From Trogon surrucura (taxonomy: Eukaryota > Chordata > Aves > Trogoniformes > Trogonidae), in NCBI GenBank assembly GCA_020746105.1, contig CM036618.1, forward strand, positions 96,218,122-96,282,121: 64,000 nt of DNA, given 5' to 3'. The notes below the pieces were generated by a model. That model was not told the origin of the DNA. It did not search any database and saw only the letters and a program-made list of their open reading frames with translations. Positions 45,591 to 57,765 of the stretch are shown here, in pieces. The position numbers were made by a program, and so were the translations under genes. Each line of letters opens with the position of its first letter. Position 1 is the stretch's first letter.

Positions 45591-48500
45591 TGGATTACAA
45601 TAACATTAAGGCTTGTGGGGCAAAGACGAGAACGTGCAGAGTGTGTGTGTGAGGGGGGTTGCCTGGGCTTTACTGGTCGAGTTTAACTCTCCTGTGACAC
45701 GCAGGAGATCTCCTCTAGGTAAGCACCTTTACCTTTCTCACCATTCAAACAACTCTCTTTGGAAAGGCAAACCTCTGAAATTCAGAAAGGTGTGATTCTG
45801 TATAAACCTGGTTTGTGATGCCTGTTGATAGACAACTCTCACGTCTCTATTAATGCCCAGAATTTAATGAGTAACAGGGAATGAAAACTGAAGAAAAATT
45901 GGCTCATTTTTGCTGCCTCTATATGGAATACTGTGAGCTTCAGCAAAATTGCCAACTGCTTTTTCATTTTTTTACTTTATTCTTTCGTAGAAAAAAAAAA
46001 GGAAAATAATTAAAAAATGAGCAATACTAATGATATTCCTAATGAATAATACTAGCAGGATTGGACAATTAGAAGAAGGAAAACATATTCACTCTCATTA
46101 CAGCTGAGAACATGGACTATTTTCAGCTCTCATTTTTTCTTTTTGCTGTTTATACTATCAAGGTTTATGCATTCTGTATAAACAGAGATCCAAGACAGGA
46201 TAGGAAGTACAGCAAGTGATAGATGGAATAAATTAGTGATAGGGAATTATGATTCTTTGGAAGCAAAGGTTATTTTTTGAAAGATGAGAGGCAGGAAAAG
46301 AGCAATATAGAAAATAAGTGCACTCTAAGAACGTTATATATAAAGATAGCAAGAAGACATGAAGGCAAGTGAAGGGAAACCATAGATGGTTCAATGATGA
46401 CATGCTATTGATCTAGTATAGGAAAAAAAAAAGAAGAAAAAATGGACTAAAGCCAAAAATGGAAAGAAGAAATAATACAACTCAGAAGAGAGCACACAGC
46501 TGATATATTCGGGAACATTACCAACTTCTTCTTTTATAATTAGTTGTCACAAAGATCAACGTGTTCTATAGAGCTGCACCTACTTAGGCAACATACTGGT
46601 GAAAAATCATTTTGTATTCTCTTCAGGCTCAAAGTATATGATAAAAGGCTTGGAAGGAACCAGGGATGTCAGCATGAGATAACTTACTGCAGCTTGCTAT
46701 AGGGGCTAACAACTGGAGCCACATAAAACAGGCAAACAAAACCTTACTGGTAAACTCCTATGGAAAGAACAGCTCAGACAGCTCCTAGAGGCAACATCAT
46801 ATATATGCCTGCCCAGAGTGTTTTTACACAAATTTGTTACCATCGACTCTGTACGATTTTTATTGCAGCTTTTGATTTCTGCCAGCAGCTCTTTACTGTC
46901 AGGAGTACTAAAATTCACCCAAAGATATTTATGTCTAGAAATGCATCTAGGAAAGTGGTTATTTCCATTAACAGTACAGCCAGCAACTAATTCATTAACA
47001 AGACAGAAGAGAACTATTAATCATATCATTCTGTGGCTCCTAAAGGCAGAGAAAATACAATATTCTCAGTGTTGGGTGTTAAAATACAGTGCCTAACAAC
47101 TGTTTATTGTGACAAATATTTTTGAAGGTGTTCCTTGAGACGACTTCCCCTTTAACTTCAATGAATCCTGTACAGCAAATACCTCCAGACTGAAAGGGCA
47201 AGAGATGTTTTATTTTAAATAGTCCAAAGAATTTCCAATACTAGCAGGGACAATAACCAAAACAATAAAAATCTGTGGGAGTTATATAGTAAAGGAGTAT
47301 TCACTGGAGCAAGAAATTATAGGTACATTCATAACACAACATAATATTCAATTTGTATCATTGGAATTCAGTAGAAAGACAAGGAATACCCTGACGTATT
47401 GACAATGCTGATGCCCAGCACATCACTGTTTTGGATGTTATTTACTTGGAACTGCACAGATGTCCAAGAACCCTGCAGAAAACAAAAGACAACAGCTGAG
47501 CTATCTGTAAAGTGGGATGTTATAAAGTGAAGCCATGGCCATATGCTATTGTGCATTGCCGAGATACAACCACATCTTTCTGTAGCAGAAATAAACAAAG
47601 AAGCCTCACTCCTGGTTTTGATATTGGCCAGTCGGTAAATAAGCTTTTATCCCCACACTCTCTTCCCTGATCACGATTATTTCCTGACTCAAACAGAGGT
47701 GTCACTCCGAGTTTTCCAGAGACAGATGAAGGCTCATCAGGAACGCAGAATGATGGGCAAGCCGGACACTCAGGAGGTTGCTCTAACATCACCTGACTTT
47801 GTACTCAGTAAATATGGGCCAGGTCTGTTATGGGCAGGTCTGCATTAGCAATCTCAACCTCCAAAAAGTAGACACAGTAATTCTAGCTGGCTGTCTTTTG
47901 TTCCAGTCCAGTCTGGTTCCGTTTCCATGAAGATTAATGGGAAAAGGAATTTCATTCTACCATAGTTATTAACAGCAATAATTTCAGGGAGAGTCTTTTC
48001 ACATCTAGACTTCCTGTGAAAATGGGCACATGCAAGTGTCATATGTAATTAGAGAACACAATTTTGAGGGTTTTTTTAAGTTCTGACCCCTATAATTAAA
48101 AAATATATTTTATGAGAGTTCATTTCTTGTTATTTAGGAAAACAGACAGGCTGAAATGTGCACAGGTTTAGTGTATTTCTGTAATTAAACTACATTACCA
48201 AAAAATGGCTACAAATTTTGTCTCCTGTTGCAGTATCTAGAGTGCTGATGTTCCCTCTCTATAAAATTCCATCTCATTTCTTTCCCTTTTCTCATCATTC
48301 TGGTTTTGAAAAGTCTACTTCCTTGGCTTAAAAAGCCTCAGGTATTTGAAGGGCTGAAATAAATTATGTTGTGAATTCACCATTTTAATCTTGCAGCATT
48401 AGCAACTGCTTTAACATTGGACACCACATTTTAAATGAATGAATTTTCTCTTGCCATTGCAGTGTTGAAACTGGCCTCTGCTGTCACCAACTCATAAGAA

Positions 48501-49739
48501 AGCGTGTACATACTTAGGAAGGTTCAACAAAGAGATTGAGCTCCTGATAGCTGGCAAATAGGGCACCCATTAAAAAGATTAAAGGACCGATAACCACGTT
48601 GTTTTACTTTTGTGGGTAGTGCATAATAGCTTACTGACCTCCAAAGGGGAAAAATGCCAGTCTAATGAGACGAGAAAATTGTGATACTTTAAGTCAAGTA
48701 TTTAAATAGCTCTGAATAACATAACAATGAGTACCATGGTGTTTCAGACAAGTGTTCTTTGCCAGGTGAGAGAACACAAGATGGAGTAGCTGATTTTCTT
48801 CTCCCATTAGGAAAATATACCCCAAAAGACTTATCACCTGCCAGGATTAAAATGTTTCTGGATTCATTTACTCCATTACCCAAGTGAACTCTCTTGAGAA
48901 TTAAGCAATAGTTTCCCTGCCTCATATGGACTAAACTGAAAAGCTTGGTAAACACTAGTTTTATCTCACAAACCATAATTTTTAATAGCTAACACACATA
49001 GGAAAGGCATAATCCTCCACTGATGATATCATAGTCTACTGCCATGGAAATGACTGCAAGTATCACAAACACAGGTTTAAGATGACCTCACTTTCGTAGG
49101 AAATTTCACTGAAATGTGAATGACATTGGGAATTAACACACATACATACAATACAGTGAAAAAAACTCTCTTACTATAAATTAAAATTTGGAAGATGATG
49201 ACAGCTACATGAGCAGCTGCACAGAAAAGGGGTTCTCCTGTCCAAACACCATATCACCACCTATGAGTCTTCCAACAGAGAGATCCCTCTGAGCTCCTGT
49301 CAGGGTTCCACTCCATAAGTTCACTACACCAGACGGGAGCGAAATCCCTGCCCTGACAGGCTTACAGTTTAACCACAAGAACATGAACAAAGTATGGCTA
49401 TAAGAATATAGTGTAGGATCACAGAACAACATTGTAGCTGGAATGCTTCCTAGAATGAGTAAGTACTTCAGAAGTGGGAGGAAGAGAACTATACAGTCTC
49501 TTGAAGCACACAAAATAACATGAAGGCAGACGCAAATGCAGAAGTACAATCTCAGTGTGGCAAGTGCTAAGTATTCTGGCATTGGCTCAGGAAAATACAT
49601 ATATTTAACCTTCAGCTCTGAAGCACTCTGAGAGGCGTTGGAACAACTCAAGGATTGGAAGTTTAAACTTGTGTGTAAGCCTCGTGTTGCCATGAGCTGG
49701 GAATGTTGAGTACTGTGCAGGACCCCAAGTTGAGATGAG

Positions 49740-49910
49740 ACAAGAAGCTTGGGCCGAGAACAGGGAGTGGAGAAATGTGGAAGGCGATAATGATCTCACT
49801 TAAGCAGAACCTTTCATCTTGAAGGATCTCAAAGCAATTTACAAACTTAGACGAGACACTGCAGCTGGTAGGAACAGAAGCAGACAGCTGGGAACTCATT
49901 CAGGAGAAGG
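49740..49910 (+). mobile_element. Ancient MIR/L3-like relic
   Basis: ACCTTTCATCTTGAAGGATC and TCAAAGCAATTTACAAAC closely resemble a motif common in old amniote MIR/CR1-L3-type repeats. The surrounding DNA is too diverged to set limits. Confidence 0.4.
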
Positions 49911-50984
49911 AGGACGTTACAGAGGCCTTACTGGGTGCCATATCTTCCAAAATGCTGCTGCTGGGAGAACACAGCAGGGCTAGAACAGAGCTTTTCCCTG
50001 AACTTTGCCATGCAGCCATGTAAGAAAACTGCAAAAATCAAGCAGGCAGCCAGAGCAGGCAGAAAAAGAAGCAGAAAAACACGGTACCTCTGTACAGCAG
50101 GGGAGCTGCTACGACTGTAGTTTCCCGGCCTTTTATTTCAAACCTCAACTCCACAGACGCTTCACACCATTCTGCAGTAAAATTGTATGCCTTTCCAATT
50201 ATTTTTTCCCCTTTTAAAAACTTCCTCAAATTTAACTTTATCTTTTCCTATCTTTTTAGAAAGCAAACTGCCTGTCTCTCCCTCCTCCAACTCCAAAATG
50301 TTTTCCAAATACACAGCAGGACAAGTAGTGCTACCTCTTGGTTACTGTGAAGCCGAAGAAATTACTTCAGCTCTGGCACTTGCGTAGTACAGGCCTGAGT
50401 GTAGAACCACGAGGGCTACTCTTAAGCTCCAAAGCACTACTGAATACATACTATTAAAACTAAACTAGATAAACAAGTCTAAAAGACAGGAGTTGTATTA
50501 GTTATTGCTGAAATGGAATTGCTTCAGGAAGGCAAGACAGTGCCTAATTACAGTACACAATAGCTTAGGATACAAAATGAAGAAACCAAATGAAAGGGCA
50601 GGGAGCTTTCAATTAAATAAGGCTCCAGAAAGCAACACTTCTGTTGCGCTTAGGTTAAAAGACATCGTGTGAAGACTTTCACATTCATATTTCGCAAGAC
50701 TTCTAAAACTTTCACATTTCCATTTAGGAAGGGGGGGAAGAAAAAGTTCTCATGGATAAGAGCCAAAGACAAGTGTCGAGCAGGTGTTCTAGCACCACCA
50801 GTTCCTCTCAGAGAGGACCCACAGCATCCTCTGCTGCACAAACAACAGTTTCTTTCAGAAAGTGCCAGCTGGGATCAATGGGGCACTGTCTCTCACTTGA
50901 GGTTCATAACCTTAGTTGCAAATGAGGCTCTTGTAATGGGTTAAAAAAGGCATTGGTGACTTTGCTCTACTTATTTTGTGTTAA

Positions 50985-51115
50985 TTTAAGAAATACCCAA
51001 CGAGTCATTTTCTCTCCTTTTTCCCTCCTCAATATTTTGTCATGTTGTGTTAGAGGAACTTTGCTGGAAGCTTTTCAGGTCTGAGGTATAACACCAAATA
51101 CTTATAACACACCAA
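50985..51115 (-). repeat. Unidentified interspersed repeat, copy B
   Basis: On the minus strand it shares long identical blocks with 57628-57765: AGACCTGAAAAGCTTCCA, CAAAGTTCCTCTA, ATGACAAAATATTGA, AAAAAGGAGAGAAAATG. Flanking similarity includes GATGTTTT and TTTGGTGT. It is inverted relative to that copy. I do not recognise the family. Confidence 0.75.
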
Positions 51116-54100
51116 AACATCAAACTGTGTCTCACCCTAAAATAAACCGATCACTCGGATTTTGCAGAGGGCTGGCAATTTATTGATGGTTTACAGCAGT
51201 GAAAAGCTTCTTTTGACACGAATGAGCTTGGATCCAGCCTCACATTAGCGGTGTCTGGGCCACTACAGATAGTCAAAAACTCTATATGAAACAGAACACA
51301 ATTTTCTTACTGAATTCCATTACTGAGGGTCCCATCAGCTTGATTTTTATCACATTTTTCTTTCTTGGTCACAAAGATACAGCTTTCTTCCTGCCAGGCA
51401 TGAAAAAGCAAAGGGGACGTTCTATAAACTGCATTCAGGTCCTCTAAAATTAGGGCAGAACAACAAAACACTGAGCCTGCGCATCCTGTATTTACTATAC
51501 ACCCAAACTTTGCTAGGTCAGGGAGTAAGACGAGGGAATAGTACAGGCTCTGAAATCAAGCCCAGATTTTTCACTATTACATAAGCTAAACAATTCACAG
51601 ATGACACATTCTCTCATGCCTTGATGCCTTTCTCTGGATCCAAAAGATTAATTTCCTCAACTGGACTAAGCTTGTATTCCTTCACAGTTGTGCTTTCCCA
51701 TGCTGCTGGCAATGGCAGATTGACTAGAATGAGGAGTGGCTGCTGCAGGGGAAGCATTACAGATAAAAACAAAAACAAAATGAAATGGATTTGAAGGATT
51801 CTAGATGGCTTTGCTGCTAGAAGAAGCTGAAGAGCATAAAAAAAAAAAAAAAGGAAGAAAAAACATTAAACTTGGTGACTGCGCACGCATGAGAAATGGT
51901 GGAAATAAGAACACATGTGAAAGACCTGGAAACAAAACAAAGAAGAAAATGAAGTCATATGTGAGACTTCTCTGTTCACTCAAAAGAAGCATAAGAAAAT
52001 TCCTTTCCATGTTCCCACAAAATAAGCCTGAAACTATTGTCCCAAACGTTGCACTCTGAAAAAGAACAAACAGACGTAGCTTTGCATCGTGGGCATTTCC
52101 AATGAGCCATTTATTTCAGCGTTTCAGCTGACAATAACCACCACTGGAGACTTAATCTCACTACCGGCAATAACTTTGCATTTTGCACAAGCAGAGATTG
52201 TGCTCAGTTAGTGAAGATGATTCCATGTGTCCATCAGGATACTCGGAAATGTTAATTCCAGATGCGCATTTGTCACCACTGTCCACTCCAGTCTGGCAAC
52301 ATCCTACTTTGTAGCTCCACGCTTCCTCTGCCGCCTCTTCTCTGCCTGAATACTTTCAGTCAATCAGTTTACTACTTGTAACAATTATTAGGGACGGTGG
52401 TTACAACAGGGGACTGGAAACAGTCCTACTTCCTGCAGGGAATGAAGCAACCTGAGGGAAGAAAAGAGGTCCACAGAAAACTTAAGTCTTCAAATTTTGA
52501 ACAACCTAACAAACAGTTTTCCTGTATTTGGACTGTGGTCTCATTCTCTTGAGTTGAAGTGAAAAACTGTTGCTGTTGTGACTATCCAAAGACTGTTTTT
52601 TCATCTTACATTTTGTTCTTTGCTTCTGCTGTTTTCAATTGCCATGCCAAAGTTTCTCCTGTTTATTCTAATTGTTTTAGTGTGTCTGACTCTCATTGGT
52701 TTATATGTTTAGTCTTGTTCTGATTTAATATGAATTAAAATGTCAGTGCCACGACCAGTCTGCGAATATGAGTCAGAACAGAAACTATTTAAATAATACT
52801 ATGGATGGTACCCATCTGGTTTGATATCTAGATCATATAAAATAATGCTGTTTTTGTTTTCTACTACTATTGCCTGCTATTGCCAATGAAGTGTTGATTG
52901 TGATTGTGACCACAAATATGTTTTGTTCCTGGTCCTATTAAGCCAAAAGACTGTGGTTTACTGCATGTATGTACGTGAGGTTGTTTTGATTATACTAAAT
53001 TCACTTTAGAAAACCCACATTCTGCCACTGCAGCGCTACAGGACAATGAGAAAAGAATTTCCACTGAGAACAGTGTTTTAAAAGCAAACCACTGGGCCCC
53101 TTCCCTTTAAAACAATTTTAAGCACACTACCCCTTCTTCTGAATTTGATTATTTCCCAAAATTGCACCTGAATACTGTCTTCAACAAAAGGTCCCCACCA
53201 TTTTCCTTCTCAGTCATGGCATAAGACATAGCAAATTTCAAATCGTACATTTCCGTTTCACACAGAGGTTATGCTTCTTTAAATCATTAGTTTACTGTAT
53301 TGAGTAAAAACACTATGTGCTAACTTTTTTATAGTGGTGAATCTGGCTACCATATGTCCAACGGTAGCTTGAAGCTTATCTCTCTGATTTTCAGTCCCTT
53401 GCCTCTACAGACCTAAGAATGTTTACCACTTCACGTCTGCCACTCTGAGCTTCCAGCTTTCCAGACAGAGGGCCAAGATTGTCTGCGAAAGGGCCAACGT
53501 GGTATTTTATCAGTTTGAGTTATAACACAGCATTGTCTAACTCTGGCAGAGTCTAAATCAATATGATCATCTTCTAGGAAAGACAGGCTTTAGTGTTGAG
53601 TGGTGAATGTGCCTATCAAACACAATGTGTCCAAAAACGCGTCTGATCTCCTTTGCATGACTCACGCCGAAGTCAGTTCGCTCAGTCTCCTCCAAATGGG
53701 TGACAGACAGGCACTTAACATGAGCGCTACCGTCCATGTCTTTTACAAAATGAAACATCAGCATAAATGACAAACTCACAAAAACCTGATGCTCTTTCAT
53801 CCCTGTTGAAGTGAAACCTAGCTTTAAACCTAGAATGTACAGCCCCCTCCAAATCCCAGACATAAAACCAGTCAAGAGATACTCTCCTGGCATCAATCCT
53901 TATCTTAAATTGACAGATTTTACCACGCTTAATAAAGCTTGTTTATTGTTCCCTTTTGCATATCTTTGCTTTCCACCTAGGCAAATCCCAGCTTCCAGTT
54001 TAGTACTTTTCAGTAATTTTTACCAGGATTTTTGTAACAGAGGATACATTTAAACTATATCTACATGGGTACTACATGGAGATTCCAGTCAGATTAGATT

Positions 54101-56242
54101 CTTGCCAGTGAAATTTAAGCCCATTCTTTTTCGTATTTCATTAAGTGCCTGAAGTCCTGTGCTAGTAATAGAAAGAATGAGGCTGTCCCTTCTTTTTCAG
54201 TTGAAGCAAATTGGCTTGTCAGTAATAAAAAGCCCTTTACCACTCCTTAAAGTAGAAGCTAATAATGGTGAGTCAGATCTATTCTTGTGATAGCATTTTT
54301 ACAATTTAAGAAACCCTCTCAGCTGACTGAGAAGTGAAATGGCTTTTCTTTAACCATTTAATCTCAGTGTAACAGCATCTATGGCTACAGTCCATGATTT
54401 AATCTCTGGTTACAATATGGCCAGTTAATATGGCTTCAAATAAAGGACGGTATTCCTATCATATCAAAGTTGCAGCCAAAGAAACGGGAGTTTTCTTTTT
54501 TGTTTGTTTAAGTGTCAAGAAAACAATCCAAAGCTGCAGCTGTCAGCAGTGCTTAAACTGGTAGACAATTTTTTTACTATTTTTTTCCCCACATTTTAGA
54601 GAGACAGGAAAAGGAATGTTTTGAGGTCAGAGCACCGTGTTTTATATTTCAGTGTAACGTCACAAGCATCTGATAGCTCATTCACACATAACGTCAAGAT
54701 CAGTTCTATAAGATCTTACTCTGACTTACAAGACAACTATTCTTGGAAAGCTGCCAGTGTGTTCTGCAGATTACATAAAGAATTAAATCTTTCTGACACA
54801 AGTTCTATGATTATTCAAGGGTTTTTCACCATTTCTGCAACACACATCTATGCCAGAACTGTACTTGCTCCTCAGCATATTCTTCTAATCATGTAATGTA
54901 CACTTTCTTGACCCACAGGCTTTGATATAATTGTCTACTGCTTGAGGAATTTTTTATTTTACTGCAGAATTTCTAGCAGGACAAGCTGATGCAGTCCAGA
55001 TATATATACTTATAAATCCTATTTTAACCAAGGCTGTATATATAGTTTAAAACCAGATGCATTTAAAGTAGTGCAAATCAAAGATTGATCTGCAAGTTTA
55101 CTGGGGCTGACAAGGTCAGCCAGCTTAGATTAGTATTTGCCTCATTGCCAGCTCTTGGAATTTTGCTTGAGTTCTTCTCATATTTAGCGCTCACTACAAA
55201 ACTCAGGCTTCTGGAGCCAAAAGCTTTCAGGAACTTCGGTATTTTAATGTTTAAAAGAAGGTTACAAACCTTACCTACTTAGAAAAAGACAATAAGTCTC
55301 AAATAGATGATTTTAAAAGAAAAATGCCCAGAAAATTAAAATGTTCCTTTAAAAAATGATTTCATCATTTAATAAACAGCTTTGGCATGCAGGGGTGCTA
55401 AATTTTTGAGGGTCATCTATTTCCACTTTTGGATCTGTTTGGATTTGAATAGCTGGGGAGGTCTTCTCTCTCTCTTCTTTCAAAGCGTCACAGAAAATGA
55501 TGTCTGCAAGTAATCAACTTGTAACCTGCTTTTTCATGGAGCTAACTTCAGTTTCTTTACAATATTAAACTTTCCTTCTCACATTTTTAGTGGAGACAAG
55601 TGCTTTGAACTGAAAATGTGTTACAGTTGACCAGCTTTATTTGCCTTCATGAAATCGTTTCAAACCCCTCTGCCTGATAATAAGTATCAGAGTTCACGAT
55701 TTCCCAGACGCTTTACTATGAAATATCGCTTTCCTGGCAAGGCTAACGCTGAGCCACCTAGCACAGCTGAAAACACAAACCCAAGTCTCTCTTCTCCCTA
55801 AAGTTACAGACAGCTGATCAAAGCTCCAGCAGACAACACGTTCAAACTTCTCCCCGTTCCCACAGTCTTCTTTCAAAGTATGGTTTGCAGCGCTGACATC
55901 ACCCGGGCCCAGCCGCCCCCACCGGCGGCTCCACTCCTTCTCCCCGTCCCTGCCGCAGCCAACTCCTCGCCTCGGTTCCCTCTGCGCGGCGCCGACCCTG
56001 CTTCTCCTGTCCCGGCCTGGAAAGAGACCTGACACCCGTTTTCCTGGGCCCAGGGCGAGAGCCGTAGGCTGCACCCCGGCCCAGCCTGCCCTCGGGACGC
56101 GGAGGCAGCCTCCGCTCTGCCCCGGGCGACCGTGACGCCCTGCGCTGCCTCGACCTCGGGGTCCCTCCGTCCAGGGAAGGCAGTTAACCGGCCCCGCGCC
56201 GGGGCCTGCCGGCCTGCGGGAGCACCCCCCCCAGGTACTAAC

Positions 56243-56292
56243 CTGACCAGGTCGGTCATACAGGATCCCACAACCACCACCTCAGCAGCCAT
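56243..56292 (-). CDS. RBKS: RBKS (ribokinase) coding exon 1
   Basis: First coding exon of ribokinase, which phosphorylates D-ribose with ATP to ribose-5-phosphate in the cytosol. Fifty nt encode residues 1-16 plus two bases of codon 17, beginning MAAEVVVVGSCMTDLV, the first beta strand of the PfkB fold. Asp14 matches the ribose-binding aspartate (Asp16 in E. coli RbsK, from family knowledge). The exon ends at a good donor, CAG|GTTAGT. I chose the ATG at 56292-56290 because it sits in an ideal Kozak context (GCCGCCATGG). An in-frame ATG at 56403-56401 would add 37 Ala/Gly-rich residues but has C at -3, so it is less likely. The exon lies inside the CpG island, head-to-head with BABAM2. Phase 2 at the donor joins exon 2 to give Ser17. 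Confidence 0.93.
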
Positions 56293-56395
56293 GGCGGCTC
56301 TAGACCCCGCAGCCCGACCAAAGGGCTGTCCCGGGCCTTGGACCCTGGACTCGGCCTTCGCGCCAGGCCCCGCCGCCGCGACGGCGGCTTCTCCT

Positions 56396-56410
56396 GTTGC
56401 CATGGGCGAC
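56396..56410. promoter_or_regulatory. RFX X-box-like motif
   Basis: GTTGCCATGGGCGAC closely resembles the RFX-family imperfect palindrome (GTTGCC..GGCAAC type), with one mismatch in the right half. It lies 104 bp upstream of the preferred RBKS start. A second half-site, GTTGCTAAG, is at 56749-56757. This is motif resemblance only. Confidence 0.35.
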
Positions 56411-56699
56411 GGGCGGGGGAGGCAGCGGCGGACGGCCCGCAGGGGCCTTCGGCCGGGAGGGGTGCCCTTGACGAACGCCTGCTGGCAAGCCCGGCCGACC
56501 GGCCGGCTGGCAGCCCCCCCTTCCCCTCCCCTTCTCGCCCCCTCCCCCGCTCCGATCCGGCCCCAGCCCCACGCCTGCGCGGCGGGACAGCCCGCCCAGG
56601 CACTGCGGCGGCCGACAATATCGAGGCCGGTGAAGACCCCTCCGGCCCGAGGAGCGGCGGCAGGGGGGCGGAGGCGCGCACGCCTCGCGGCGGATCGGG

Positions 56700-56780
56700 G
56701 GCGTGCACGTCGGGTGCGGGCGGACGGGACGGGCGCGTGTCCGCGGCCGTTGCTAAGCGGCTGCGTTCCGGCCGCCGTAG
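56700..56780 (+). other. BABAM2: Probable BABAM2 non-coding exon 1 (3' end at donor)
   Basis: Inferred from the need for a 5' non-coding exon upstream of the coding exon at 60160, as in the human gene. A donor-like CCGTAG|GTATGG occurs at 56780/56781 in the CpG island, just after a GTTGCTAAG half X-box at 56749-56757. The transcription start is not visible, and the left limit given here is nominal. Other GT sites in the island could serve instead. Confidence 0.3.
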
Positions 56781-56786
56781 GTATGG

Positions 56787-56809
56787 CGGGGCCCGGGCCC
56801 GGGCCCGGG
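56787..56809. repeat. GGGCCC tandem palindromic run
   Basis: Three consecutive GGGCCC units plus flanking G runs, followed directly by GGAGGGGCGGGCGGG. It lies just past the proposed BABAM2 exon 1 donor. The tract is self-complementary and G-rich, and could fold or bind SP/KLF factors. Confidence 0.8.
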
Positions 56810-57627
56810 AGGAGGGGCGGGCGGGAGCAGCGCCCCTGTCGGCCCCGGGGAAGCGGAGCGGCGGGCGGACGGGCTGCTTGGCTTCTGCCCCCGTCCCTGC
56901 CCCTCCGCTAGCTCCGGGACGAGGGGGCATCCGGTACCCGAGGCTGCAGGCCCGGCTCGGGAGGAGCTGGCCAGGAGGCGGCGCGGGGGCCGGCGCGGCC
57001 CAGGGCGGTGACGACCGGCCTAAAGCACCGCCCGGCGGTCTCCCGGGCGGGGCGGGGCGGCCCGTGGCGCCTTCGCACGGGGAGGCCCCGGCTCGTCGTG
57101 CCTGCACGTGGACTGGGGAGCCGAGCTGAGGCGGGGGCGGCCGCGGAGGGAGCGGGACCGGGCGGGGGCCAGCGCGGTGCGCGTTCTCCCGTGCCGAGGC
57201 CGGGGGGACCCGGGGCTTTACCCGGAGCTGGGTGGCGGGCGGAGACGGGACGGGGCCCGGCAGCAGCAGGAGGTGGAGGGGTGTCGTGGGTCCCGCCTTG
57301 TCCCAGTCCCTGGACACCTGTTGTTGCCACCCTCCAAGTGAAGAACACAAAACTAGGTTGCTGAGAGCGGAGCCGGGAGGGGTGCGTAGGGAGAGTTCCG
57401 TCACGCTTCGAGGCCTCCATCGCAATATTCATCTTTGCCGCCTTACAGCTTCACGTCGTGGCCGCAGTGTTAATACCGGTGGTGGAGGGACAGTTATCTC
57501 CCACCTCGACACTCTCTGGCGCCCCGAACAGTGCCTGGAATTTTGTGGTCTTTGTGAAGCGTAGGTTACACTTGCTTGAAGTCGTAATGCCAGGCTGCTG
57601 AGGCTGAAAGCGTTCAGCTATTAGTTT

Positions 57628-57765
57628 GTGTGATGTTTTAGTGTTTTAGAAGTGTTTTGGTGTAATACTCCAGACCTGAAAAGCTTCCAACAAAGTTCCT
57701 CTATCAGAAGATGACAAAATATTGAAGAGAGAAAAAGGAGAGAAAATGTCTCTTAGGGTGATTGC
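57628..57765 (+). repeat. Unidentified interspersed repeat, copy A
   Basis: Plus-strand copy of the repeat at 50985-51115, just outside the CpG island in BABAM2 intron 1. It contains AGACCTGAAAAGCTTCCA at about 57671-57688 and AAAAAGGAGAGAAAATG near 57731-57747. There is no CR1 octamer, LTR terminus or poly-A tail at its ends. Confidence 0.75.

Larger units (their letters stand above)
55880..57330. promoter_or_regulatory. CpG island / bidirectional RBKS-BABAM2 promoter
   Basis: About 1.4 kb of very GC- and CpG-rich DNA in an otherwise AT-rich window. It covers RBKS exon 1 (minus strand) and the region where BABAM2 must start (plus strand). Less than 0.5 kb separates the RBKS ATG at 56292 from the proposed BABAM2 exon 1 donor at 56781, so one promoter probably drives both genes. 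No TATA box is seen. GC boxes (GGGCGG types) are frequent, and an ATGGCGGC (YY1-like) core overlaps the RBKS start. Long ORFs inside the island arise from the low stop-codon frequency and are not taken as genes. Confidence 0.85.

Noticed and set aside
49205..49693. 162-codon minus-strand ORF
   Set aside because: Overlaps other ORFs, shows no recognisable domain and adjoins old repeat sequence. No splice or promoter support.
56132..57425. Long ORFs of 259, 263 and 389 codons on both strands in the CpG island
   Set aside because: They overlap each other in several frames, are Pro/Arg/Gly/Ala-rich and span promoter, exon 1 and intron. Very high G+C makes stops rare, so these are composition artefacts.
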